64,000 bases of DNA from Lachnospiraceae bacterium (GCA_022791635.1 JAAVZL010000008.1:1-64000), one strand, 5' to 3'. Positions 53,294-62,824 are shown, numbered from the stretch's first letter. Made by a program: numbers and translations. The notes: generated from the sequence alone by a model not told the origin.

Positions 53294-53839
53294 TTATGAA
53301 ATACAATATTCCTGCTTCACGGCTCCGTGAAGATCCTTCCAGGTAAAGAGTCCGTCCTCAAGGGTCATATAACCACGCCAGCTTTCTTCCTTAGGGATGG
53401 ATACGGAGCCGGGATTTACGTATAGATACCTGTCTGTCTCCCTGCATACCGGCACATGGGTATGGCCGTGAAGGAGGATATCTCCCTGTTTCAGCATGGG
53501 AAGATGCTTCTCATGAAACACATGGCCGTGGGTGGCGAAAATCATCCTTCCCCCCACATAGAGGATACAGTACTCCGCCAGAATGGGAAATTCCAGCACC
53601 ATCTGATCCACCTCCGTGTCACAGTTTCCCCGGACACAGAGGATCTCCTCCTTCCTGGCATTTAACATGGCGAGAACCTCCTTGGGGGCATAGCCCTCAG
53701 GCAGATCATTGCGGGGACCGTGATAGAGAATATCTCCCAGCAACAATAGCTTCTCTGCCTGCTCCCGGTCATAAGCCGCAAGCATTTTCTCACAGAAGCC
53801 CGCCGCTCCGTGAATATCGGATGCAATCATGATTTTCAT
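53294..53839 (-). CDS. yfcE: YfcE-like metallophosphoesterase
   Basis: 181 residues. Calcineurin-like motifs: MIASDIHGAAG (D-x-H), LLLGDILYHGPRND (GD-x-x-x), VRGNCDTEVD (GNCD), THGHVFHE and LLHGHTHVP, closing with LYVNPGSVSIPKE. This is the full set of metal ligands of YfcE-type phosphodiesterases; the natural substrate is unknown. Its ATG overlaps the hydrogenase stop by 4 bp. Confidence 0.9.
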   Translation of the reverse strand: MKIMIASDIHGAAGFCEKMLAAYDREQAEKLLLLGDILYHGPRNDLPEGYAPKEVLAMLNARKEEILCVRGNCDTEVDQMVLEFPILAEYCILYVGGRMIFATHGHVFHEKHLPMLKQGDILLHGHTHVPVCRETDRYLYVNPGSVSIPKEESWRGYMTLEDGLFTWKDLHGAVKQEYCIS

Positions 53840-55353
53840 ACGTTCTTTTCCTCCAGCATCTCCAGATACTCCTTGTACTCACTGGAAAATACGCTCTGGC
53901 TGGCTGCCTTTTTCATACTCAGCTTTACCTGGCCCTTGGAAGCTGTTGGGCTCTTTAGGGTACCGGCCCCGCCTACGCAGCCGCCGGGACAGGCCATTCC
54001 CTCCAAAAGGTAGCCGTCGTACTGGCCTTTTTTCGCCAGATCCAGCATTTCCCGGCAGGCACGCAGGCCCTCGGCACTCTGCACCTTCACCTCACGCTCC
54101 GGATCCAGCTCGTGGATGCAGTTCACCACTGCGGAGGCCACGCCGCCGGTTACCGCAAAGCCTCTTCCGTCTCCGCTGGCATCGTTAAGCTTCTCCGACT
54201 GGGTCAGGGCTTCGAAATCCACGCCCTTTGCCTCAAACATCCCCATAACCTCCTCAAAGGTGAGGACGAAATCCACATCGCTCCTGATGGTTCTGCGGCT
54301 TGCCTCCAGCTTTTTGGCTGCACAGGGTCCCACAAAGACCACCTTACAGCCCGGATGCTCCTTTTTCAGCAGACGTCCGGTAAGCACCATGGGGGTTAAG
54401 GCCATGGAGATACAGTGGGCATATTCCGGGTAGAGCTTCTTGGCCATTACGGACCAGGCGGGACAGCAGGAGGTTCCCATAAAGGGCTGCTTTTTCGGCA
54501 CCTCCTCCATAAAATCTCTTGCCTCCTCAATGGTGCAGAGATCGGCTCCCACGGCCACCTCCATCACATCGGCAAAGCCAAGCTGCCGGAAGGCTTCTTT
54601 GACCTTTTCCGCAGGCAGCTCCTTTCCCCACTGACCCACGAAGGCGGGAGCAAGGGCCACATACACGGGCGTCTCGCTTTTGATGGCATGGATCACCTGG
54701 AAGATCTGACTCTTGTCGGCAATGGCGCCGAAGGGACAGTTTACAAGACACATGCCGCAGGATACGCATTTGTTATAATCAATGTCCGCCCGGCCGAATT
54801 CATCGGTGCCGATGGCGTCTACGCCGCAGGCCTTGGCACAGGGGCGCTCCATCTGGACGATGGCTCCATAGGGACAGTTTTTCATACATCTTCCGCACTT
54901 GATACATTTCTCCTGATCCACCACAGAGCGTCCGTCTACGATGGAAATGGCGTCCTTGGGACAGACCTCCTTACAGGGATGGGCCAGGCACCCCTGACAG
55001 GCGTCGGTGACTCTTACCTCATTGTCAGGGCAGGCGTGGCAGGCAAATTTGATGATGTTAACCAAAGGCGGATCGTAGTACTTCTCGGCAATGGCGCTCT
55101 CCTCAATGCCCTGGGATACGGGGGCGTGCTCGGTCATTTTCCTTAAAGGAAGACCGATAGCCAGACGCAGACGCTCTTCTACAATAGCCCGCTCCAAAAA
55201 TACGCTCTCCCGGTAAGTTGCCACCTCGCCGGGGATGATTTTGTAGGGTAAGTCTATGATGCGGGAGTAATCTCCTCCCTCGTAGGCCATCCGGGCCACC
55301 TCGGTAAAGATTTTCTGGCGAATCTCTACAACGTTTGTATAGACACCTCTCAT
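53836..55353 (-). CDS. [FeFe]-hydrogenase, monomeric, with ferredoxin-like N-terminus
   Basis: 505 residues from ATG 55353 (AAAGGAGAGG upstream; the longer frame from 55452 lacks a site). Several [4Fe-4S] clusters are predicted from CHACPDNE, CQGCLAHPCKEVCP, CIKCGRCMKNCP and CVSCGMCLVNCP. H-cluster motifs: GTSCCPAW (L1, both cysteines kept), VGPCAAKKLE (L2, Gly where Met is usual) and EGMACPGGCVGGAGT (L3). The deviations match a less studied clade (often called group B) rather than CpI-type enzymes. Probable H2 metabolism linked to ferredoxin; a sensory role is possible. Confidence 0.85.
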   Translation of the reverse strand: MRGVYTNVVEIRQKIFTEVARMAYEGGDYSRIIDLPYKIIPGEVATYRESVFLERAIVEERLRLAIGLPLRKMTEHAPVSQGIEESAIAEKYYDPPLVNIIKFACHACPDNEVRVTDACQGCLAHPCKEVCPKDAISIVDGRSVVDQEKCIKCGRCMKNCPYGAIVQMERPCAKACGVDAIGTDEFGRADIDYNKCVSCGMCLVNCPFGAIADKSQIFQVIHAIKSETPVYVALAPAFVGQWGKELPAEKVKEAFRQLGFADVMEVAVGADLCTIEEARDFMEEVPKKQPFMGTSCCPAWSVMAKKLYPEYAHCISMALTPMVLTGRLLKKEHPGCKVVFVGPCAAKKLEASRRTIRSDVDFVLTFEEVMGMFEAKGVDFEALTQSEKLNDASGDGRGFAVTGGVASAVVNCIHELDPEREVKVQSAEGLRACREMLDLAKKGQYDGYLLEGMACPGGCVGGAGTLKSPTASKGQVKLSMKKAASQSVFSSEYKEYLEMLEEKNV

Positions 55354-55465
55354 GCTTTTATCCTCTCCTTTGTGATTTTTCAAAAAACGGGGGATGCTTT
55401 GATTTTGACGCTTTATAGAAAGTTTACCATATCCTTTTGGGGTTGTGAACAATTTTCATAAAAAA

Positions 55466-56254
55466 TTAAGATGCTTGCCTGGCGTGCTCGATGTAGAGTC
55501 TGCGGACAGCAGGATATTCGCCCAGGCCCTTTAGAATGCATTCCGTCTGAAAGCCGGCAGCTCGGAAGCGGCTTTGCCAGGAGGCTTCGTCTTCCCCGGA
55601 CATATCGTGAAGGGCGTGATCCCCTGCCACCACCATGAAGGGAACCAGATATATCTTTTTGGGACAAAGCAGACTTACCCTCTTAAGGAGCGTATCAAAG
55701 GTGGGACAGCCTTCGACGGTTCCCAGAAACGCCCGGGGATAGCCCTCGTCTTTCAGCATCCGATCCAGGACCGGATAAACAGCGTTGGCCTCATGGGAGG
55801 TTCCGTGTCCCATAAAGACCAGAGCTTCGTCTTCTTTGAGACGGGGCAGCTCCTTCATGACTGCCCGGATCGTCTGCCGGCAGTCTGCAGTGGCGGCCAA
55901 AAGAGGGGCCCCAAAGGAGAGGGACGAAAAGGAAGCTCTGCTGCTTTCTATCTCCTCTTTCATCTGTTGATTTTCGATTCCCCCAAGCAGATGGGTGGGC
56001 TGAACCACCACATGGGTGATGCCGTCGGACAGCATCTGACTGACGGCATCTTTTACTGTGGGGATTTGAATGTTATCCCGGCGCATAAGCTTGGCTATGA
56101 TAACCTTGCTGGTCCAGGCACGGTAGATTCGGCAGTCCGGAAATGCTCCGGCAATGTCCTCCTCAATCCGATCGATGGTTTTGGCTCTGGTTTCGGCAAA
56201 GCTTGTTCCGAAGCTCACAACCAGAATAGCTTTTCTTCCTGTGGTGGCTGTCAT
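55466..56254 (-). CDS. cbiK: Anaerobic sirohydrochlorin cobaltochelatase, CbiK type
   Basis: 262 residues from ATG 56254 (GAGAGG upstream). It begins KAILVVSFGTSFAETRAKTIDRI, with metal/proton-relay histidines in FMGHGTSHEANAVYP and FMVVAGDHALHDMSGED. CbiK inserts Co2+ into sirohydrochlorin (the early-cobalt route to B12); homologues may use Ni or Fe. It is in one unit with the thioredoxin system upstream (13-bp gap). No other cobalamin genes occur in the window, so the metal is inferred from family only. Confidence 0.85.
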   Translation of the reverse strand: MTATTGRKAILVVSFGTSFAETRAKTIDRIEEDIAGAFPDCRIYRAWTSKVIIAKLMRRDNIQIPTVKDAVSQMLSDGITHVVVQPTHLLGGIENQQMKEEIESSRASFSSLSFGAPLLAATADCRQTIRAVMKELPRLKEDEALVFMGHGTSHEANAVYPVLDRMLKDEGYPRAFLGTVEGCPTFDTLLKRVSLLCPKKIYLVPFMVVAGDHALHDMSGEDEASWQSRFRAAGFQTECILKGLGEYPAVRRLYIEHARQAS

Positions 56255-56267
56255 AAATGACCTCTCT

Positions 56268-57158
56268 TCACTTGGATGTTTCGGCCTTTGACGATGTTCT
56301 CTGTCGGCGCACAAAGGGGATCATGGACATGGCGGCCTTGGCGCCCTCGCCAACGGCAGTGGAGATCTGCAGAAGGCCGCCGATGCAGTCTCCGGCTGCA
56401 TACAAGCCCGGAACGTTGGTCTCCATACGCTCATTGACCTTGATATTCTGCCCCTCTGTGAAGGCTCCCGCCTTTTTCGCCAGCTCCATGGCTCCGGCGC
56501 TTCCCAATGCCACGAAAAGCCCTTCCGTGGATATGGAGCTTCCGTCTGCAAAGGTGATGCCCTCCACCCGATTCGTACCGTCTACAGAGCGCAGAGGCTT
56601 CTCGATGACAGAGACGCCCTCCGGCGCCTGGGCTTTGAGCTCCTGGCCGTTGGTCAGGAGCGTGACGGATTTTACCACCGGAAGGATCTGGCTCATCTCA
56701 TGGATGGCATAGTCTTCATTTCCCAGAACCGCCACGTCCCTGCCCCGATAGAAAAAGGCGTCGCAGACAGCACAATAGCTGACGCCTCTGCCCTCCAGCT
56801 CCTTAAGCCCCTCTACGTTCAGGGTCTTTCGTCCCGTTCCTGTGGCCAAAAGCACCGTCAGGGCCTCATAGGAGCCGTTTTTCCCCTCCAGGATAAAGTG
56901 ACCGTCCCAGGAAATGTGAAAAATCTCATCCTCCACAAGCTCTACCCCTAAGCTTCTGGCCTGGGCCTTTGTATTTTCCACCAGCTCACAGCCGGAAATG
57001 GGCTCGGCCATTCCAAAGTAGTTTTCGATCCGCTCCGCCTTTTCCAGGGCGCCCCGATCCTTGCCTATGACAAGAGTCTTTAAGCCTGCCCGGCTGGTGT
57101 AGAGGGCCGCCGACAGGCCGGCAGGGCCGCTCCCTATCATGATTGCATCATACATCAT
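56268..57158 (-). CDS. trxB: Thioredoxin reductase-like FAD/NAD(P) oxidoreductase
   Basis: 296 residues. FAD motif YDAIMIGSGPAGLSAALYTSRAG, redox-active CAVC in VSYCAVCDAFFYRGRDVAVLG, and the C-terminal GLYAAGDCIGGLLQISTAVGEGAKAAMSM. It reduces thioredoxin encoded immediately upstream (gap 20 bp). The NADPH-binding second Rossmann motif (VLGNEDYAIHEM) departs from the classical GxGxxA, so the electron donor may be ferredoxin or NADH, as in some clostridial enzymes. Confidence 0.85.
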   Translation of the reverse strand: MMYDAIMIGSGPAGLSAALYTSRAGLKTLVIGKDRGALEKAERIENYFGMAEPISGCELVENTKAQARSLGVELVEDEIFHISWDGHFILEGKNGSYEALTVLLATGTGRKTLNVEGLKELEGRGVSYCAVCDAFFYRGRDVAVLGNEDYAIHEMSQILPVVKSVTLLTNGQELKAQAPEGVSVIEKPLRSVDGTNRVEGITFADGSSISTEGLFVALGSAGAMELAKKAGAFTEGQNIKVNERMETNVPGLYAAGDCIGGLLQISTAVGEGAKAAMSMIPFVRRQRTSSKAETSK

Positions 57159-57178
57159 CCTGCTCCTTTATTTCTGCT

Positions 57179-57490
57179 TTACAGTCCCAGCAGCTCCTTC
57201 AGGCTTTCTTTGGATTGTAAGCCTACGGCGCTTCCTGCTACCTTTCCTTCCTTAAATACAAGAAGGGTTGGGATGTTCATAACACCGTACTGCTGTGCCA
57301 GTCTGCCGTTTGCATCCACATCCAGCTTGGCGAATTTAACGCTTGTAACCTCCTCGGCCAATTCGTCAACAATGGGCGCCTGCATCCGGCAGGGACCACA
57401 CCAGGTTGCCCAGAAGTCCACCAAAACCGGTACATCGGATTTCAGGACCTCCTGTTCAAAATTTTGCTCAGATACTTCTATGGGTTTCAT
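57179..57490 (-). CDS. trxA: Thioredoxin
   Basis: 103 residues, standard length. Active site [14 protein letters not shown], with cis-Pro loop [19 protein letters not shown]. Cytoplasmic disulfide reductant paired with the TrxB-like protein downstream. A TATACT hexamer about 60 bp upstream may be its -10 box; the -35 is poor. GGAAAGGAG precedes the ATG. Confidence 0.95.
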   Translation of the reverse strand: MKPIEVSEQNFEQEVLKSDVPVLVDFWATWCGPCRMQAPIVDELAEEVTSVKFAKLDVDANGRLAQQYGVMNIPTLLVFKEGKVAGSAVGLQSKESLKELLGL

Positions 57491-57595
57491 GTTTTTTCTC
57501 CTTTCCTGTATACCTGTCTTTACGTCTTACTTGTTTCCTCTCCTAGTATACTGCAAATGGAACCGTAAAAAAAGTCCTATTTTGCGACAATCCTG

Positions 57596-58207
57596 TCACA
57601 TTTTCTTCCCCAGATCTTCCACACGGGTGCATACCTGCCAAAGCAGGGGGGTACTGTGGCTCACGGCCAGCAGGCCGATGCCCCGCTTTTGCACCTCCTC
57701 CACCAGAAAGCTCCAGATCTGGCTCTGGGTAATAAGGTCCAGCATGGTGCTAATCTCGTCTGCCAGAATAAATTGTGTCCGCTCTCCCAGGGCTCTTGCA
57801 ATGCAGAACCTTTGGAGCTCACCGCCGGAAAGCTCTGCCGGGTACCGGTTCAGCCAGTCCGGCTCAATGCCCAGGCCCTCTATGACGCTCTGCTCCAGGC
57901 GGTCGCCCTCTGCCAGAACCTCCCTCATGCGAAGCCTGGGATTGACCACCTGCTCGGGATGCTGCCAGATCATCTGCACCGGACAGTAGCCCTTGTAGGC
58001 GGACAGAGGCTGATCGTTCAGAAGAACCTCTCCCTGATCCGGACGCTCATAGCCTGCCAGGATCTTGCAGAAGGTCGTCTTTCCGAAGCCGCTGGGGGCA
58101 ATCAGGCCCACCCGTTCTTCTTGCGTCAGCCTGAGACTGAAATCATCTAAGATCTGCCGGCTGTCCGCCCCGTATCGAAAGGAAATATGTTTTGCTTCCA
58201 GTATCAT
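57596..58207 (-). CDS. Oligopeptide/nickel-type ABC transporter ATPase (OppF/NikE-like)
   Basis: 203 residues, shorter than typical OppF because it lacks the C-terminal extension. Walker A GLIAPSGFGKTTFCKILAGY, signature AELSGGELQRFCIARAL, Walker B FILADEISTMLD. It is the last gene of a five-gene importer operon and 10 bp after the OppD-like gene. It energises uptake together with the other ATPase. The GFGKT loop with Phe is slightly unusual. Confidence 0.88.
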   Translation of the reverse strand: MILEAKHISFRYGADSRQILDDFSLRLTQEERVGLIAPSGFGKTTFCKILAGYERPDQGEVLLNDQPLSAYKGYCPVQMIWQHPEQVVNPRLRMREVLAEGDRLEQSVIEGLGIEPDWLNRYPAELSGGELQRFCIARALGERTQFILADEISTMLDLITQSQIWSFLVEEVQKRGIGLLAVSHSTPLLWQVCTRVEDLGKKM

Positions 58208-58217
58208 CGTAGACCTC

Positions 58218-59156
58218 CTATTCCAGTTCCCCGTCCTCCAAAATACAGCGGACTCTTCCGCCCCGGATCTCCCGATAGGGGATCTCTCCTTTACACTTCT
58301 CGCAGAAATGATCGCACCTGGGCCCGAAGGGACACCCTTCTGGCAGGTCCTTCACGTAGGGCTGTGTGCCGCCGATAAACTGAAAGCCGTTCTGGGGGAG
58401 GGCCCGCCAGAGGGCTCTGGAATAGGGATGGCGCAGGGTTTCCTCCCTGGCAAAATCCTTGACATCCGCATCCTCCACGGTGGTTCCCGCATAGAATACC
58501 ACTACCCGGTCCGCCACCTCCAAAGCCTGCTCCAGATCATGGGTAATGAGGAGCACACCGGCTCCTCCGTCTGCCAGCTCCCTAAAATGACTCATCACCC
58601 GGCGCACCATGCTCATATGAAGGCCGGGGGTGGGCTCATCGGCAATGACCAGACGGGGATTGCCCATCATGGCCGTGGAAACCAGCACCCGCCGGTTCAT
58701 GCCGCCGGAAAGCTCAAAGGGATAGAGATTTTGCACCTCCTGCTTGAGATGGTAGCCCTCAAAGATCTGATTAAGCTTCTCCCTGGAGGCGGGATCCTGT
58801 TTCCCCTTTCGAATCTGAGGGCCGATCTTCATCAGCGGATCCAGAAAGGCAATGCTCTGGGGAACCAGCACAATCTCATTTCCCCGAAGCTCCTCTTTGC
58901 GCTTCTGGGTCAGCTCCTCTCCCTCATAGAGGATCGTGCCTCCCAAAGCTCCGTTGTAGGGAAGAATTCCCAGAATTGCGTGAGCCAGCAGGCTTTTTCC
59001 GGAACCGCTTGAGCCTACCACCGCCACCATTTCCCCCTCGTGAACCGTCACATTCAGATCCCGAATCACATCCAGATCCGTTCTTCCAAAGCCTCTGTCA
59101 TATTGCTGAAAGGAGACGGATAAATTTTCAATCTCTAAAATTATCTTTTTTTCCAT
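58218..59156 (-). CDS. Oligopeptide/nickel-type ABC transporter ATPase (OppD/NikD-like)
   Basis: 312 residues. Walker A VVGSSGSGKSLLAHAIL, signature ELSGGMNRRVLVSTAM, Walker B LVIADEPTPGLH. The C-terminus contains the cysteine-rich oligo_HPY segment CPFGPRCDHFCEKCKGEIP, which binds an Fe-S cluster in OppD-type ATPases. It pairs with the shorter ATPase downstream. Confidence 0.9.
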   Translation of the reverse strand: MEKKIILEIENLSVSFQQYDRGFGRTDLDVIRDLNVTVHEGEMVAVVGSSGSGKSLLAHAILGILPYNGALGGTILYEGEELTQKRKEELRGNEIVLVPQSIAFLDPLMKIGPQIRKGKQDPASREKLNQIFEGYHLKQEVQNLYPFELSGGMNRRVLVSTAMMGNPRLVIADEPTPGLHMSMVRRVMSHFRELADGGAGVLLITHDLEQALEVADRVVVFYAGTTVEDADVKDFAREETLRHPYSRALWRALPQNGFQFIGGTQPYVKDLPEGCPFGPRCDHFCEKCKGEIPYREIRGGRVRCILEDGELE

Positions 59157-59179
59157 GTTTCTGCCTCTTTCCGTTCTCC

Positions 59180-60004
59180 TTACACCTGGGCGCTTCCCGG
59201 ACTAAGAAGCTTTCTTAAGCTCTCACCCGCCACGTCAAACAACACCACGGTCAGCACCAGCAAAAGCCCCGGAAACAGCGCCAGCCACCATTTTCCCATG
59301 GCCAGATACTGCATGCTCTCTGAGAGGATGACCCCGATAGCCGGCTGCTCCGGAGACAGGCCAAAGCCCAGAAAGGTAATGCTGGCCTCATGGAGGATAG
59401 CATGGGGAAAGAGGAGAATCAGTCCCACCAAAAACTGAGGGAACAGGTGGGGAACCATGTGCTTTGAGGCGATCTGCCAGGGACTTAAGCCAAGCTTTCC
59501 CGCCACCTTGATATACTCTGCTTCCTTTAACTGCAGAACCTCCCCGCGGATCAGTCTGGCAAGAGAGGTCCAGTGGGTCAAAGATACCCCAATCACCACA
59601 CCGCGAAAGCCCTTACCGCAGGCATAGGAAATCAGAATCAGCAGCAAAATATGGGGAATTCCCATGACCAAATCAATCACCCATGTCACCACAGCATCCA
59701 CGGCCCGGCCCATCGTGGCCGAGACAATGCCAAGAAGCAGCGCCAGCAGAGCGCTGACTCCTGCTGCCAGAAGTCCGATGCGGATGCTCATGGACAGGCC
59801 GGTGAGAGTACGGACAAACATATCCCGCCCCATCCAGTCTGTGCCGAACAAATACGCCAGACAGGGGGCTCGATCCTTTCTGGAAAAATCAGTCGCCATA
59901 GCCTCCTCGGCATAGAGCTGTCCAAGCAAAGTAATGAGAATGAGAAACAGAACCGCCAGTCCGAATAGGAGGGCCGTCCGCTGTCTTCCATTGAAACGCC
60001 TCAC
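59180..60004 (-). CDS. ABC transporter permease (OppC/NikC-like)
   Basis: 274 residues with about six membrane spans and the permease EAA-type loop GKLGLSPWQIASKHMVPHLFP. The N-terminal span ALLFGLAVLFLILITLLGQLY is followed by FGTDWMGRDMFVRTLTGLSMSIRIG, characteristic of the DppC/NikC family. It overlaps the OppB-like gene by 4 bp. Confidence 0.9.
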   Translation of the reverse strand: MRRFNGRQRTALLFGLAVLFLILITLLGQLYAEEAMATDFSRKDRAPCLAYLFGTDWMGRDMFVRTLTGLSMSIRIGLLAAGVSALLALLLGIVSATMGRAVDAVVTWVIDLVMGIPHILLLILISYACGKGFRGVVIGVSLTHWTSLARLIRGEVLQLKEAEYIKVAGKLGLSPWQIASKHMVPHLFPQFLVGLILLFPHAILHEASITFLGFGLSPEQPAIGVILSESMQYLAMGKWWLALFPGLLLVLTVVLFDVAGESLRKLLSPGSAQV

Positions 60005-60993
60005 AGCCCGGCACCTCCTTTCCGAATGCGGGGATCTACAATCCCGTACAGCAGATTGGCGATGAGATTGCCGCCGAACACAATGGCCGCACTGATCACC
60101 GTAATGCCAAGAAGCAGAGGCACATCGCTTCCGATTCCCGCCGTCACCGCCGCCTGTCCGAGGCCCGGATAGGAAAAAATCTCCTCCACCAGAACGGAGC
60201 CGCCGAAGATTTCACTGATGGAGGCAAATTGCAGGGTCATAGCCGGAAGGATCACATTGCGAAAGCCGTGATTGCGAAAAATACTCCATCCGCTCTCCCC
60301 TCTCGCCCTTGCAAAGAGCACATAATCGCTCTCCATGATATCAATCATTTTCTCCCGGGTGTGCAGGGCGATATTGGAAATCCCCGTAATGCTTAAGGTT
60401 AGAGCCGGCAAAATGGCATGGCGGACGCGGTCTGCCAGGGTCACATGCACGGCCTCCATGCCAATGGGCACGCTTAGGCCCACCGGAAGCAGCTTAAGCC
60501 ACACTGCAAAGACCATCAAAAGCACCAGAGCCAGCCAAAAGGCGGGGGTACTGGCGATGAGCAGGGAATACCCCTTGATAACCTTATCCACCCAGGTTCC
60601 CCGCTTCATCCCCGCCAGAGCTCCCAGATAAAATCCGATCACGCCGGAAAGGAGCCAGGCAAGGGCCAGAATCCAGATGGAATTGGCAAGCTTCACGGCT
60701 ATGACCTCAGACACAGGCCGCCGGTACAGAAGGGAAATTCCCATATCTCCCCGGAAAAAATCCAAAGCCCAGGCAAGGAACCGCTCTGCGGGAGGCTGCC
60801 CCACGCCCCAGTAGGCCTCCAGCTTTGCAATCTGCTCCTGACTCATGCTCCCAAGAGCCGCCTGGCCTACATTGGCCTGCAAAGGATCCACCGGGGAGAT
60901 GGAGACCAGAAAAAATGCCGCTATACTGACACATACCAGCAGCAAAATCATCCGAATGGCTTGTTTTATGATAAAAAGAAAATGCTTTTTCAC
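60001..60993 (-). CDS. ABC transporter permease (OppB/NikB-like)
   Basis: 330 residues from the GTG at 60993, which has GAGGT in front; the longer frame from 61053 is unlikely. The N-terminal ILLLVCVSIAAFFLVSISPVDPLQAN and GDMGISLLYRRPVSEVI regions are typical of DppB/NikB. The EAA loop is ARGESGWSIFRNHGFRNVILPAMTLQ, and EEIFSYPGLGQAAV closes the family pattern. It forms the pore with the OppC-like permease. Confidence 0.88.
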   Translation of the reverse strand: MKKHFLFIIKQAIRMILLLVCVSIAAFFLVSISPVDPLQANVGQAALGSMSQEQIAKLEAYWGVGQPPAERFLAWALDFFRGDMGISLLYRRPVSEVIAVKLANSIWILALAWLLSGVIGFYLGALAGMKRGTWVDKVIKGYSLLIASTPAFWLALVLLMVFAVWLKLLPVGLSVPIGMEAVHVTLADRVRHAILPALTLSITGISNIALHTREKMIDIMESDYVLFARARGESGWSIFRNHGFRNVILPAMTLQFASISEIFGGSVLVEEIFSYPGLGQAAVTAGIGSDVPLLLGITVISAAIVFGGNLIANLLYGIVDPRIRKGGAGL

Positions 60994-61069
60994 GAATCTA
61001 CCTCTATTCCAGTTCCGCAAACCCCATTCCGTACATTTTACCCTGTATAACACACAAAGGGGAGCCGCC

Positions 61070-61110
61070 GAAAGCAGCTCCTGCTTTGCTTTATGATAGG
61101 TTATAATGGG
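61070..61110 (-). other. Intergenic stem-loop between the SBP and permease genes
   Basis: On the minus strand GGAGCTGC-TTTC-GGCGGCTCC forms a compact stem without a long U-tract. Such structures often stabilise the upstream SBP mRNA or partly attenuate read-through, keeping the binding protein in excess. Low confidence. Confidence 0.35.
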
Positions 61111-61136
61111 TTTGCTTCTTTATCCGAAGGCTCCTT

Positions 61137-62780
61137 CTACTTCCAGCTCCACTGATCCACGTTGTTGACAATGGACCAGCCGTGTCCGTGGGGATGGAGC
61201 TTCTGCTCTGCCACCTGAAGGTTCTCCCTTGACCAGTACAGATGGTCAATATTGACCAGCCAGATCCAGGGAATGTCTCCCTCCTGAGTGACGCCGGTGC
61301 TTCCGTCCCACTGGGCCTTCTGCCAGAGCTCATAGGAGTCTTCCAGATCACCGGCCGCCAGAGCCTCGTCCATATACCGGTCAACCGTCTCGTTGGAATA
61401 GGGGGAGAAGCCTGCCAGTCCGTTTTCCAGGGTGTGATAAATATTGTAAAGCTCCATAGGAGAATGGGCTCCCCAGCCCCACATGAGAGGCTCCGCCTGA
61501 GCCCGATCGTAGGCCGTATCCCAGCCTACTCCCTCGATGGTTACCTCAATGCCAAGCTTTGCAAGCTGATTCTGGGTATCAGCTGCCAGGGCCTGCCGCA
61601 GAGAATCGTTGGCCGGATACAGCAGACGAAAGGCTGCCTGCACACCGTTCTTTTCCCGGATGCCGTCGGCTCCCTCGATCCATCCTGCTTCCTCCAGTAT
61701 GGCCTTTGCCTTCTCCGGATCGTACGTCACCTCAGCCACACTGTTATACCAGGGCATCTTGTCGCAGACACTGTAAGCCGGCGTTCCGTAGCTGTTTACC
61801 ACATGTTCCAGCATTTCCTGCCGGTCAAGACCGATATTGATGGCCCGGCGCACCTCCACATCACTGGTAAAGTCATTGCCAACGGCGTTTCCGGCCTCAT
61901 CTGTCCCGGCCGGAATGGCCGGAAGATTAAAGCCCCGGTTATCCACGGTTTCAAAGGAAAGGAGCTCATAGCCGTCCACCGCCTGATCTGAGTAGGCGGC
62001 AGCCGTGTAGGCCAAATCTACCTGGCCGGCCTTTGCCGCCGCAAAGGCCGCATCCTCCTCCATGAATACCACGGTCACCCGCTTCATCTTGATTTCCTCA
62101 CCGTAATAATCCGGATTGGCCTCCAGGATAATCTGCTGTCCCTTATCCCACTGCTTCATGAGATACCGCCCGGAACCGATGGGATGCTCCCCGTAATCAG
62201 GTCCGTATGCATGCTCGGGCACAATTCCCACAATTGCCATGGTATAGGGCCAGATGGAGTAGGCCTGTGCCATATGGAACTCTACGGTTGTGTCGTCTAC
62301 GGCCTTTGCCTCTTTCAGCATGGTAAAATCATTGACGGAGCTTACGGCTTTCACCGTATTGTAGGTAAAGGCCACATCCGAGGCCGTCAGGGGCTCTCCG
62401 TCCGTAAATTTCACATCGTCCCGAATGGTGACCGTCCAGGTCATGCCGTCCTCGCTGACCTCCATGCCGGTAGCCAGATCGTATCCGATGGAAAGATCCG
62501 GGTTGGTAACGGTCAGGGTGCTCTGAATCAGAGGCTCGTGTACATGCTCGCCGGCTCCCCAGCCATAGGCCGGATCAAAGCCGGCCTCCGGCTCTGAATT
62601 TGGCCCCATGGCCACAATCACCGAATCCTCTGCCGCACCCGAAGGGCTCTCCGTCCTCACGCCCTGCGTTTCCTGCCCTATGGCATCCCCCCCCGGGGCT
62701 TCCTTCCCGGAGCCACAGGCCGTAAGCATCCCTGCCCCAAGAATTGCTGCTATCATAAAAGAAATCCATTTGTTTTTCAT
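61137..62780 (-). CDS. ABC transporter substrate-binding lipoprotein (SBP_bac_5 family)
   Basis: 547 residues. Lipoprotein signal MKNKWISFMIAAILGAGMLTACGS with the lipobox Cys at about residue 22. Family 5 motifs: EHVHEPLIQSTLTV, TWTVTIRDDVKFTDGEPLTASDVAFTYNTV, HPIGSGRYLMKQWDKGQQIILEANPDYYG and RRAINIGLDRQEMLEHVVNSYGTPAYS. The ligand could be a peptide, nickel or a metal chelate; the sequence alone does not say. It is the first gene of the importer operon and has a good promoter upstream. Confidence 0.92.
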   Translation of the reverse strand: MKNKWISFMIAAILGAGMLTACGSGKEAPGGDAIGQETQGVRTESPSGAAEDSVIVAMGPNSEPEAGFDPAYGWGAGEHVHEPLIQSTLTVTNPDLSIGYDLATGMEVSEDGMTWTVTIRDDVKFTDGEPLTASDVAFTYNTVKAVSSVNDFTMLKEAKAVDDTTVEFHMAQAYSIWPYTMAIVGIVPEHAYGPDYGEHPIGSGRYLMKQWDKGQQIILEANPDYYGEEIKMKRVTVVFMEEDAAFAAAKAGQVDLAYTAAAYSDQAVDGYELLSFETVDNRGFNLPAIPAGTDEAGNAVGNDFTSDVEVRRAINIGLDRQEMLEHVVNSYGTPAYSVCDKMPWYNSVAEVTYDPEKAKAILEEAGWIEGADGIREKNGVQAAFRLLYPANDSLRQALAADTQNQLAKLGIEVTIEGVGWDTAYDRAQAEPLMWGWGAHSPMELYNIYHTLENGLAGFSPYSNETVDRYMDEALAAGDLEDSYELWQKAQWDGSTGVTQEGDIPWIWLVNIDHLYWSRENLQVAEQKLHPHGHGWSIVNNVDQWSWK

Positions 62781-62824
62781 CTGTGTATAACCTCGCTGTC
62801 CTATCCTACTGTTCTTATTTTCCC

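Noticed and set aside
54415..55146. 243-residue plus-strand ORF
   Set aside because: Antisense to the hydrogenase ferredoxin region; no family features.
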